Assembly (NCBI RefSeq): GCF_000826185.2
Contig: NZ_LN648875.1
Coordinates: 740,356-804,355, forward strand
DNA length: 64,000 nt
Origin: Microbacterium gorillae
GTDB taxonomy: Bacteria > Actinomycetota > Actinomycetes > Actinomycetales > Microbacteriaceae
Reading direction: 5' to 3'
Below, in pieces: positions 16,334-23,760 of the stretch. The position numbers and the translations under genes were made by a program. Every line of letters starts with the position of its first letter. Position 1 is the stretch's first letter. Under the pieces are notes generated by a model, which saw nothing but the letters and a program-made list of their open reading frames with translations, did no database searches and was not told the DNA's origin.

Positions 16334-16741
16334 ATGGACATCAGCTGGATCGGGGTGCTCGTCGCGTTCGTCGCGGGGATGGTCGTCGCGATGGCCTGGT
16401 ACTCGAAGGGGGCCATCGCAGATGCGTGGGAAGCGCTCACCGGTATCACGCCGGAGAAGAGCAAGCCGGTCCGAACACGGAACCTCGTCGTCCTCGCCGT
16501 CTCCAACGCCGCGACCACCATCGGGCTCGCGCTCGCCGTCGGGCTCACGTCCGCGGCGACAGGAAACCACTCGGTATGGATGGCCCTGGCGGTCGGGGCC
16601 GGCGCATGGCTGGCCCTTTCCGCCTCCACCCTTCTCCAGCACAACTCGTTCGAGCAGAAGCCCCTGAAGCTGACGATCATCAACACCGGCTATCAACTGG
16701 CACTGTTCCTGGCGATCACGCTGGTCTTGGGCCTGTTCTAG
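16334..16741 (+). CDS. DUF1761 family membrane protein
   Basis: 135 residues with four membrane helices (about 5-25, 55-75, 82-102, 113-133). WYSKG after the first helix and NHSVWMALAVGAGAW match the DUF1761 pattern. Function unknown in the family. It is divergent from the HxlR gene across a 72-bp gap holding the dyads, so the HxlR protein may control it. Confidence 0.8.
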   Translation: MDISWIGVLVAFVAGMVVAMAWYSKGAIADAWEALTGITPEKSKPVRTRNLVVLAVSNAATTIGLALAVGLTSAATGNHSVWMALAVGAGAWLALSASTLLQHNSFEQKPLKLTIINTGYQLALFLAITLVLGLF

Positions 16742-16778
16742 TCACCCCCACCCCACCGCCCGTCCCCCCGGCCCCGGG

Positions 16779-16919
16779 TTCTGCAGGATCCGTCCGGTTG
16801 CGCAGGACGCTCAGTAGTTGCGCAGGACGCTCGCCCGCGGCATTCTGCAGGATCCGTCCGGTTGCGCAGGACGCTCAGTAGTTGCGCAGGACGCTCGCCC
16901 GCGGCATTCTGCGGATCGG
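16779..16919. repeat. 64-bp tandem repeat, two full copies plus a partial third
   Basis: Copies at 16779-16842 and 16843-16906 are identical; a third begins at 16907 and diverges after TTCTGC. Each unit also contains an internal direct repeat of GTTGCGCAGGACGCTC spaced 20 bp. The related GTTGTGCAGGAC occurs inverted about 20 bp further on (near 16930-16940). The repeat lies in the gap between two convergent genes (DUF1761 and livM), so it could form secondary structure at two 3' ends. Confidence 0.9.
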
Positions 16920-16985
16920 GCCCCATCCGGTCCTGCACAACCGCCTGCACCCGACACAGAGCCCGCGCCGGGTCCGTCCGCCGGG

Positions 16986-17999
16986 TCAGTCCGCCGGGAC
17001 GGTCTTCGCCGGGACGAGGCGGTAGGAGACCGGGAAGACGGACACGCGCCGACGGCGAGTGATGAGACCCCAGATACCTCCGGGCACCCACAGCACGATG
17101 ACGATCGCGAGCACGCCGAGGCCGATCAGGTACAGCTCCCCGTAGTCGGCCAGCAGCACCTGCAGCCCCCAGTACACGACCGCGCCGATGATGGGTCCCT
17201 CGATCGAGCCGACGCCACCGATCACGACGATGAAGATCATCGTCGCTGTCCAGTTCACCGAGAACACGGACGAGGGCTGCACGGTGAGCGTGGAGGTCGC
17301 CAGCAGCGCTCCACCCGCACCGGCGCACGCGGCGGCGAGGACGAACACGATGCGCTTGGCCCGCACCACATCGACCCCGCTGGTCGCCGCGGCCACCGGC
17401 TCGTCGCGCACCGCGGTGAGGGCGAGCCCGAGCCGGGATCGGACCACCAGCACGACGATCATGACCGTCACGACGGCGACCGCGAGCGCCGCCCAGTAGC
17501 CGATCGCGATCTGCAGGTCGCGATCGACGCCCGCCATCGGCGGCACGGACATGCCGGACCCGCCACCGAGCGCCGGAACCCGGATGATGAGCAGGCGTGC
17601 GACTTCCGCGATCACCCACGTCCCGACGGCGAAATAGCCTCCGGTCAATCGGAACGCCGCGTACGAGATCGGCACGGCGACGATCGCGCAGCCGATCGCG
17701 GCCAGCGGGATCGCGAGCAGGTGCTCGACGCCGACCAGCGACACGAGCGTCACCAGGCCGTACGCGCCCAGCCCGATATAGGCCTGCTGTCCGATCGAGA
17801 CCATGCCGCCGAAGCCGGCGAGCAGGTTCCACGATGTCGCCAGCACGATGTAGATGAACAGGCTGGTGACCTGCCGACTCGCGCCGAGCGGCACGTAGTA
17901 CGGCATCACGACCAGCACGAGGACGGCCACGAGAGCGACCGCGACGCCGATCACCGAGGTGCGGGAGAAGCGCGCGACGCGCACCGGAGGAGTGTTCAC
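16986..17999 (-). CDS. LivM-type ABC permease (aromatic/branched-chain substrate importer)
   Basis: 337 residues, 8-9 membrane segments. It has the LivM features: NLLAGFGGMVSIGQQAYIGLGAY, GLALTAVRDEPVAA and the EAA-like IFIVVIGGVGSIEGPIIGAVVY loop that contacts the ATPase. The GTG start overlaps the livH stop (GTGA). It is the last gene of the eight-gene hydroxyquinol operon. Together with LivK/H/G/F it should import an aromatic acid or phenol rather than amino acids, an inference from context. Confidence 0.92.
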   Translation of the reverse strand: MNTPPVRVARFSRTSVIGVAVALVAVLVLVVMPYYVPLGASRQVTSLFIYIVLATSWNLLAGFGGMVSIGQQAYIGLGAYGLVTLVSLVGVEHLLAIPLAAIGCAIVAVPISYAAFRLTGGYFAVGTWVIAEVARLLIIRVPALGGGSGMSVPPMAGVDRDLQIAIGYWAALAVAVVTVMIVVLVVRSRLGLALTAVRDEPVAAATSGVDVVRAKRIVFVLAAACAGAGGALLATSTLTVQPSSVFSVNWTATMIFIVVIGGVGSIEGPIIGAVVYWGLQVLLADYGELYLIGLGVLAIVIVLWVPGGIWGLITRRRRVSVFPVSYRLVPAKTVPAD

Positions 18000-18865
18000 T
18001 GACGCACCTTCCGTCGAATCAGTCCCTGCGGCAGCAGGATGAGGAAGACCAGGAACACGATGTGCCCGGCCAGCTGGAACAGCGTGGAATCCACGCGTGC
18101 CGCCAGGGTCTGCACGACACCCAGGATCACGGATCCGAGCAGGGTGCCCCACAGGCTCCCCAACCCGCCGATGATGACGGCCTCGAACGCGAAGATCAGG
18201 AGCATGCCGCCCGAGGTGGGATTGAACCCGGACTGCACACCCCCGGCGACACCGGCGACCGCGACGAGCCCGAACGCGATCGCCGCGGCGACGGCGTACA
18301 CGTGCTTCGGGTTCGCCCCCACGAGCGAGACCGTTCCCGGGTCATCGCTGACCGCGCGCACCTGCCGGCCGAACGCGCTCCGGCGCAGCAGCAGCGACAG
18401 ACCGCCGAGCGCCAGGACGGCGAAGACCAGCACGAGCAGTGGGAACACCCCGATGCTCAGGCCGCCGAACAGGGGAATGGATGCGGTGTCCAGCGCTCCG
18501 ACCGACAGGCGCTGCTGGTTGGCGGACTGCGTCACCAGCAACACGTTCTCGATGATGACCGCAAGCCCGAACGTCACCAGGAGCGAGGGCAGTGGTGAGT
18601 CGGACAGCGTCCGCTGCAGCACGGTCCGCTGCAGCACGTAGCCGAGCAGCGCCATCGCCGGCACCACCACCACCAGGGCGAGCAGCGGCGAAGGCACACC
18701 CTGCCGGACGAGCAGCAGCGCGCCGTACGCCGCGAGCACGGCGAGGGCACCGTGGGCGAGGTTCACCAGGCGCATGACCCCGAACATGAATGACAGTCCC
18801 GCGGCGAAGAGGGCGTACAGCCCGCCGAGGAGAATGCCCTGGATGATCGCGTACACAACGTCCAT
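17996..18865 (-). CDS. LivH-type ABC permease
   Basis: 289 residues, about 8 membrane helices. Typical LivH sequence: the opening IIQGILLGGLYALFAAGLSF, then MRLVNLAHGAL, LRRSAFGRQVRAVSDDP and the coupling loop EAVIIGGLGSLWGTLLGSVI. It starts 1 nt after the livF stop and its stop overlaps the livM GTG, showing translational coupling through the importer genes. It forms the membrane channel with LivM. Confidence 0.93.
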   Translation of the reverse strand: MDVVYAIIQGILLGGLYALFAAGLSFMFGVMRLVNLAHGALAVLAAYGALLLVRQGVPSPLLALVVVVPAMALLGYVLQRTVLQRTLSDSPLPSLLVTFGLAVIIENVLLVTQSANQQRLSVGALDTASIPLFGGLSIGVFPLLVLVFAVLALGGLSLLLRRSAFGRQVRAVSDDPGTVSLVGANPKHVYAVAAAIAFGLVAVAGVAGGVQSGFNPTSGGMLLIFAFEAVIIGGLGSLWGTLLGSVILGVVQTLAARVDSTLFQLAGHIVFLVFLILLPQGLIRRKVRQ

Positions 18866-18866
18866 G

Positions 18867-19553
18867 TCAGGCCCCGAAATATGCGTCGGTGATCTCGTCC
18901 AGGGGGAGGTCCCGCCCGGCGAGTGAGGTTCGTCCCTGCAACAGGCAGTGCACATCCGGCGACGCGGAGGTCGCCTGGCGCACGTCCTGCTCGACCAGCA
19001 GCACCGCGGTGCCCTGGCTGCGGATCGCGGGCAGGCCCGCGTAGATCTGCCCCACCACGACGGGAGCGAGCCCGAGGCTCACCTCGTCCAGGAGGAGCAC
19101 GAGCGGGTTGGTCACGAGTGCCCGGGCGATCGCGGTCGCCTGCGCCTCCCCGCCGGAAAGATCTCCGGCGATACGATCACGCCGCTCGGCGACGATCGGC
19201 AGCAGCTCGTAGACCGCCTCCAGGTCCCACGGGCCGGTGCGCCGCGAGGCCAGCGCGGTCAGCAGGTTCTCCTCGACGGTGAGGGATTTGAACAGGCGCC
19301 GCCCCTCCGGCACGAGGGCGACCCCACGGCGGACCCGAACGTGCGCGGGCAAGCCGCTGATGTCCGCACCGTCCAGGAGGATCCGGCCCGAGCGCAGCGG
19401 GAGCTGCCCGGCGATGGCCTTCAGCAGCGTGGACTTGCCGGCCCCGTTCGCGCCGATGACCGCGAGCACTCCCCCACTCGGCACCTCCAGTGACACGCCC
19501 CGGACCGCCGGCAGCTGCCCGTACGACACGTGCACGTCCTCAAGCGTCAGCAT
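18867..19553 (-). CDS. LivF-type ABC ATPase
   Basis: 228 residues. Walker A GANGAGKST near 33-41, Q-loop region, signature LSGGEAQ, Walker B VLLLDEVSLGLAP and the H-loop-equivalent region ending VLLVEQDVRQA. The Glu-Gln of the switch (VEQD) is typical of LivF. Its first 14 bp overlap the end of livG. It energises import with LivG. Confidence 0.93.
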   Translation of the reverse strand: MLTLEDVHVSYGQLPAVRGVSLEVPSGGVLAVIGANGAGKSTLLKAIAGQLPLRSGRILLDGADISGLPAHVRVRRGVALVPEGRRLFKSLTVEENLLTALASRRTGPWDLEAVYELLPIVAERRDRIAGDLSGGEAQATAIARALVTNPLVLLLDEVSLGLAPVVVGQIYAGLPAIRSQGTAVLLVEQDVRQATSASPDVHCLLQGRTSLAGRDLPLDEITDAYFGA

Positions 19554-20298
19554 GAGCGTCCCCCTCCCCCAGTTCGGGTTCGATGCCGAGGTAGATCGCG
19601 CGGACCTCGGGCGAGGCGAGCACGTCCTCCGGTGCGCCGTCCGCGATGAGCCGTCCGTAGGTCAGACACATCAGGCGGGAGGCGACCGCAGTGAGCGCGT
19701 GCACCACGTGCTCGATCCAGACCACCGTGACCCCGGAATCCCGGACCGTTCTGACCAGGTCGATCAGCGGCGGCAGCTCCTGTTCGGTGAGGCCCCCCGC
19801 GACCTCGTCCAGCAGCAGCACGCGCGGTCGAGCGGCGAGCGCCCGGGCCACCTCCAGCCGCTTGCGATCCAGCAGGCGCAGCGACCCGGCGAGGGCGTCG
19901 GCCTGCGGCGTCAGGTTCGTCAGTTCCAGAGCCCGGACGGCGGACGCGGTCGCCTCCGCACCACGGAGCCCGGCGCCGAAGCGCGCGCCCACGAGGAGGT
20001 TCTCCAGCACGGTCATGCCCAGGAACGGACGCGGCACCTGGTAGCTCGTCGCGATCCCGTGCCGGGCTCGCCAGTGCGCGGGCCGGCGCGTGACGTCCTC
20101 CCCGCCGTAGTGCACCGAGCCGGTGCTCGGCGGGACGCTCCCGCCGAGCACCGCCAGCAGCGTCGATTTGCCGGCGCCATTGGGTCCGATGATGCCGAGC
20201 ACCTCGCCCTGCTCGACTCGGAAGTCGAGCCCGGACAGCACCTCGAGCTTGCCGAAGGAGCGACCGAGGCTCCTCGTTTCGAGCAGGGCCGTGCTCAC
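19540..20298 (-). CDS. LivG-type ABC ATPase
   Basis: 252 residues from a GTG that overlaps the binding-protein stop (GTGA). Walker A GPNGAGKST near 38-46, the LivG insertion ATSYQVPRPFLGMTVLENLLVG, Walker B VLLLDEVAGGLTEQE and switch VVWIEHVVHAL. In the signature region the usual LSGGQ reads LRLLDRKRLE, the common LivG form (L..G..R.LE). It pairs with LivF. Confidence 0.93.
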   Translation of the reverse strand: MSTALLETRSLGRSFGKLEVLSGLDFRVEQGEVLGIIGPNGAGKSTLLAVLGGSVPPSTGSVHYGGEDVTRRPAHWRARHGIATSYQVPRPFLGMTVLENLLVGARFGAGLRGAEATASAVRALELTNLTPQADALAGSLRLLDRKRLEVARALAARPRVLLLDEVAGGLTEQELPPLIDLVRTVRDSGVTVVWIEHVVHALTAVASRLMCLTYGRLIADGAPEDVLASPEVRAIYLGIEPELGEGDAHADA

Positions 20299-21617
20299 TT
20301 GCCCGACCAGTCGATCGGTTCCGGGCTGCCGCCGGTCGGGATCTCCGGATGTCCCGGATTGGAGACGATGACGAGGTCGTAACCGCCGTCCGGACGCAGT
20401 CGCCACTGTCCGCCGGTGAGCGGCGTCTTCGCGACGCCCGGCACGGGACCATGGCCGAAGTCGACCGTGCCGACGACGGTGTCGACTTTGAGCGTCTTCA
20501 AGGCCGCGGAGATCCCGTCCCCGTCCACCGTCTTCGTCTTCTCGAGGGCCGCGACGGCCACTTCGAAGAGGGCCTCGGCGAATCCGAGAGGCTGCGTCCA
20601 CTGCTTCTTGGTCGTCTTCTCGAAGTCGGACGCCAGCTGCTGGGCGCTCTGCCCGGTCAGCGAGCTGGAGAACGGGACCGTCGGGTGCCACCACACCTCG
20701 GTGGACAGGTTGTTCCCCAGCTTCCCGAGCGCTTCGACGGCGGCCGGGAACAGGATCGCCTTGGCCACGGTGGCGGTCTTCGGCTTGTACCCCTGCTGCA
20801 CCGCCTGCTGCCAGAACGTGGTGAAATCCGGCGGGATCGGGATGGCAGTGAGGATGTCGTCGCCGGCCTTCTTGTACTGCGCGATCTGCGCCGAGAAATC
20901 CGTCGTGCCGTTCTCGTACCGCCCCGGATCGGTCACCGTGCGGCCCTCCCCGGTGATGAACGGCGGGAAGCCGGTCTTCGGGTCCGCCCAGGCGTTGCCG
21001 TCCGGGTCGTTCGGCAGCAGCAGGCCGACGCTGGCCTTCGCCCCGGCGGTCTTCGTCCAGATGTCGCTGTAGACCGCCTGCGCGTCCTCGAGCCCCCAGA
21101 AGAAGTGGTACGTGTATTTGAAGCCCGTCTTCGCGTCCCCGCCGCGGCCGAAGAAGTAGGCCTGCCAGGGGGCGACGGTGGAGATGCAGACGACCTTGTT
21201 GGCCTCGCACTGATCCGACACCGGGTTGACCGTGTCCGGCGTCGAAGAGACCAGGATGAGGTCCACGTCGTCCTGCAGGATGAGCTCGTTGGCGACATCG
21301 GCGGCGCGCACGGCGTCGGACTGGGTGTCCTTGGCGATGATCTCAACGGGGTGCGTGGTGCCGTCCGCGAGGGTCACGGGATGCTTGCCGAAGTACGTCT
21401 TCATGGCGTCCAGGACGTAGGAGTCCGCCTCTCCGAACAGCGCCAGCGCACCGGTCTGCGGGGTCACGTAGCCGATGCGGATGGGTGCGCCCTCGCCGCC
21501 GGAGCCACCGGAGCCACTGCTTCCGCCGAGGCCGGCGCTGCACCCCGTGGCGAGCAGGGCGGTGGCGGTCAGGACCGCGAGCGCGATCCGTCGCCGGGGT
21601 GTCTTGCGTGCGTTCAT
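20295..21617 (-). CDS. ABC substrate-binding lipoprotein (LivK type)
   Basis: 440 residues. Lipobox LLATGC with Cys26, a Gly/Ser linker, then a type I periplasmic-binding fold opening IRIGYVTPQTGALALFGEAD. The fold contains two alpha/beta lobes. Such proteins in catabolic operons bind aromatic acids or phenolics. The ATG overlaps the dioxygenase stop (TGATG). It is the first transporter gene after three enzyme genes in one transcript. Confidence 0.92.
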   Translation of the reverse strand: MNARKTPRRRIALAVLTATALLATGCSAGLGGSSGSGGSGGEGAPIRIGYVTPQTGALALFGEADSYVLDAMKTYFGKHPVTLADGTTHPVEIIAKDTQSDAVRAADVANELILQDDVDLILVSSTPDTVNPVSDQCEANKVVCISTVAPWQAYFFGRGGDAKTGFKYTYHFFWGLEDAQAVYSDIWTKTAGAKASVGLLLPNDPDGNAWADPKTGFPPFITGEGRTVTDPGRYENGTTDFSAQIAQYKKAGDDILTAIPIPPDFTTFWQQAVQQGYKPKTATVAKAILFPAAVEALGKLGNNLSTEVWWHPTVPFSSSLTGQSAQQLASDFEKTTKKQWTQPLGFAEALFEVAVAALEKTKTVDGDGISAALKTLKVDTVVGTVDFGHGPVPGVAKTPLTGGQWRLRPDGGYDLVIVSNPGHPEIPTGGSPEPIDWSGK

Positions 21618-22537
21618 CAGGGGGTCTCCTTTGACTCCGGGTGCTGCTCGTCCGCGGCCGGAGCGAGCACGATGTCGAACCGCGCGCTGGTCCACTCCGC
21701 GCCGGCCGTGTCGCGGCCGTCCGGGGTGGGCTCGGCGGCCGCGTGTCGGGTGAATTCCTTGATCAGCGACTCCTTCACGCCGAACACCGAATCGCGTTCG
21801 AGGTAGTCGCAGCCGTTGACGAAGATGTGCGTCACGAGCGTCCGGAACCCGGGGGCGGTGACCATGAAGTGCAGATGCGACGCGCGCATCGGCGAGCGTC
21901 CGACGGCCTCGAGCATCGCGCCGACGGGTCCGTCATGCGGGATCGGGTAGGGCGTCGGGGTGAGGCCCCAGAACCGGTAGCCGCCGTCGGCCTCGCTGAA
22001 CAGGTGCGCGCGAGCGGCGGTGCGTCCGTCCGTGTACTGGACGTCGTAGAAGCCGTCCTCGTCGGCTTCCCACACCTCGATGCGGGCCCCCGGAATCGGG
22101 TTGCCGTCGGTGTCATGGACCGTGCCCTCCACCCAGGCGGCTTCGCCGGTGGCGCCGAAGGCCATGTCCTCGCCGGAGGCGATCAGCGGGGCGTCGTTGA
22201 CGAAGAACGGTCCGAACACGGTCGCCTCCGTCGCGTCACCGTAGGCCTCGTTGTTCACCGCGACGACCTGCATGGACGCGCCCAGCACGTCCGAGAGGAG
22301 GATGAACTCCTGTCGTCGGTCGTCGGTGATGTGCCCCGCCTGCGTGAGGAATGCGATGGCCGCATTCCATTCCTCCTCGGTCAGTCGCACCTCCCGGATG
22401 AAGGCGTGGAGGTGGCGCACGAGCGCCTGCATCAGCACGCGCAGCCGGTCATCGGTCGCGCCCTCGAACGAGGCCACCACCGTCTCGATCAGCTCCTGTT
22501 CGCGGGCGGACTGCTCCGCCGAGATCGTGTGGGTCAT
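21617..22537 (-). CDS. Intradiol ring-cleavage dioxygenase, probably hydroxyquinol 1,2-dioxygenase
   Basis: 306 residues. An N-terminal helical dimerisation domain (about 1-95; [20 protein letters not shown]) precedes the beta-sandwich catalytic domain. The Fe(III) site is visible: Tyr in [10 protein letters not shown], Tyr in [13 protein letters not shown], and the two His in [18 protein letters not shown] replaces the LDVWHAN of catechol enzymes, as in hydroxyquinol dioxygenases. It should convert 1,2,4-benzenetriol to maleylacetate, the substrate of the next enzyme upstream in the transcript. Overlapping start/stop codons on both sides show tight coupling. Confidence 0.92.
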   Translation of the reverse strand: MTHTISAEQSAREQELIETVVASFEGATDDRLRVLMQALVRHLHAFIREVRLTEEEWNAAIAFLTQAGHITDDRRQEFILLSDVLGASMQVVAVNNEAYGDATEATVFGPFFVNDAPLIASGEDMAFGATGEAAWVEGTVHDTDGNPIPGARIEVWEADEDGFYDVQYTDGRTAARAHLFSEADGGYRFWGLTPTPYPIPHDGPVGAMLEAVGRSPMRASHLHFMVTAPGFRTLVTHIFVNGCDYLERDSVFGVKESLIKEFTRHAAAEPTPDGRDTAGAEWTSARFDIVLAPAADEQHPESKETP

Positions 22538-23613
22538 CAGGATTCCTCCGTTCGTGCCACCGGGGTGCCGGCCCAGGCCGCCCGCAGCAGCGCCTCAAGC
22601 TCAGCGACGCTCACCGGTCGCGGGTTCGAGGCGGGAATCGCCTCCGCGCACAGACGCGCAGCCTCCGGGATGTCGGCGTCGTCGAAACCGAGGTCGCGCA
22701 GGGCCACCGGCGAACCGAGGTCGCGGCCGAGCTGCCAGAGCCCCTCGGCCGCCGGAGCGCCGTCGAGCACGTCCGAGATGCGGGCGGCCGCCTCGGGTGC
22801 CGCCGGCGCGTTGAAGGCGACGACGTACGGCAGGACCACCGCGTGCATCTCGGCGTGCGGCAGCCCGTACGCCCCGCCGAGCACGTGGCAGATCTTGTGA
22901 TGCATGCCGGATCCGGCCGAGGCGAACGCGACGGCGGCGAGGTAGGCCCCGTAGAGCACGCGCTCGCGGGCGTCGATGTCTTCGCCGTCCGCGACGAGGG
23001 CGCGCAGCCCGGGCGCGAGGGCGCGCAGGCCCTCGGTTCCCAGCGCGGCGTTGATCGGATCGGCGCGCGGTGCCCAGAAGCCGTCGACGGCGTGCGCGAC
23101 CGCGTTGAGGCCGGATGCCACCGCTGCGTGCGCCGGCATTCCGGCGCTCAGCGCGGCGTCGTAGACCACGGTGTGGGGTAGCACGCGGTCATCCGACCCG
23201 GTCGTCTTGCGGTTGCCCTCCGTCAGGCCCCAGACGTTCGTCGCCTCCGAGCCCGCGAACGTGGTCGGCACGGCGACGATGGGCACGCCGGTGCGCAGCG
23301 CGACGATCTTCGCCAGTCCGGTCGCTGACCCGCCGCCGATGGACACGATGGCGTCCACGTCGGCGTCGGCTGCGATCTTCTCGGCGGCGTCCGCTCGCTC
23401 GATCGGGACGTGCTGGACCACGTCATCGATGCGGGCCACGACGGTCAGCCGGTCGGCGATCTCGTCGGCGAGTTCTTTCGCGAAGGCGTCCGCGATGATG
23501 AGCACACGTGCGGCGTCGAGGTCCCCGACGGCGGTGGCGACGTTCGCGACGGCGTCCCCGGTGCCGAACAGCACGCGCTGGCCGAGCGTGGTGTGGGTGA
23601 ATGTGATTCCCAT
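22537..23613 (-). CDS. Maleylacetate reductase (Fe-alcohol dehydrogenase-like)
   Basis: 358 residues. The ATG at 23613 is preceded by AAAGGGA. It shows the family features [18 protein letters not shown] (NAD(P) site), [17 protein letters not shown], and [23 protein letters not shown] with its row of His. Maleylacetate reductases lack the iron ligands of true Fe-ADHs but keep this segment. It reduces maleylacetate to 3-oxoadipate with NAD(P)H. Two mini-ORFs of duplicated sequence lie just upstream, between it and the hydroxylase. Confidence 0.94.
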   Translation of the reverse strand: MGITFTHTTLGQRVLFGTGDAVANVATAVGDLDAARVLIIADAFAKELADEIADRLTVVARIDDVVQHVPIERADAAEKIAADADVDAIVSIGGGSATGLAKIVALRTGVPIVAVPTTFAGSEATNVWGLTEGNRKTTGSDDRVLPHTVVYDAALSAGMPAHAAVASGLNAVAHAVDGFWAPRADPINAALGTEGLRALAPGLRALVADGEDIDARERVLYGAYLAAVAFASAGSGMHHKICHVLGGAYGLPHAEMHAVVLPYVVAFNAPAAPEAAARISDVLDGAPAAEGLWQLGRDLGSPVALRDLGFDDADIPEAARLCAEAIPASNPRPVSVAELEALLRAAWAGTPVARTEES

Positions 23614-23624
23614 TTCTGTCCCTT

Positions 23625-23681
23625 TCAGCCGGCGGACCGGCCCGATTCCTGCGTCCATTCGGAGATGGCACGGCTTCCCAT
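23625..23681 (-). CDS. Mini-ORF A (18 codons) in the tandem repeat
   Basis: Reads MGSRAISEWTQESGRSAG then TGA. A GAAAGCGA purine tract lies upstream of the ATG. Its TGA is 11 nt before the maleylacetate reductase ATG, so ribosomes ending here could restart there. Despite substitutions relative to mini-ORF B, the frame stays open. It may be only a duplication relic; I rate it as a possible translational coupler. Confidence 0.4.
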   Translation of the reverse strand: MGSRAISEWTQESGRSAG

Positions 23682-23692
23682 GTCAGTCGCTT

Positions 23693-23749
23693 TCAGCCGG
23701 CGGACCGGCTCGATTCCTGCGTCCATGCGGAACTGGCACGGCTTCCCAT
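23693..23749 (-). CDS. Mini-ORF B (18 codons) in the tandem repeat
   Basis: Reads MGSRASSAWTQESSRSAG then TGA. It follows the hydroxylase stop by 11 nt with a GAAGGGGA tract between. Sequence is 15/18 identical to mini-ORF A. Same uncertainty: relic, or a stepping stone carrying ribosomes from hydroxylase to reductase. Confidence 0.4.
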   Translation of the reverse strand: MGSRASSAWTQESSRSAG

Positions 23750-23760
23750 GTCAGTCCCCT

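Noticed and set aside
16779..16919. CRISPR-like array
   Set aside because: Repeats are directly adjacent with no unique spacers, and no cas genes are present.
16818..18002. Hydrophilic frame over livM
   Set aside because: His/Asp/Arg-rich shadow of a membrane protein gene; starts inside the 64-bp repeat.
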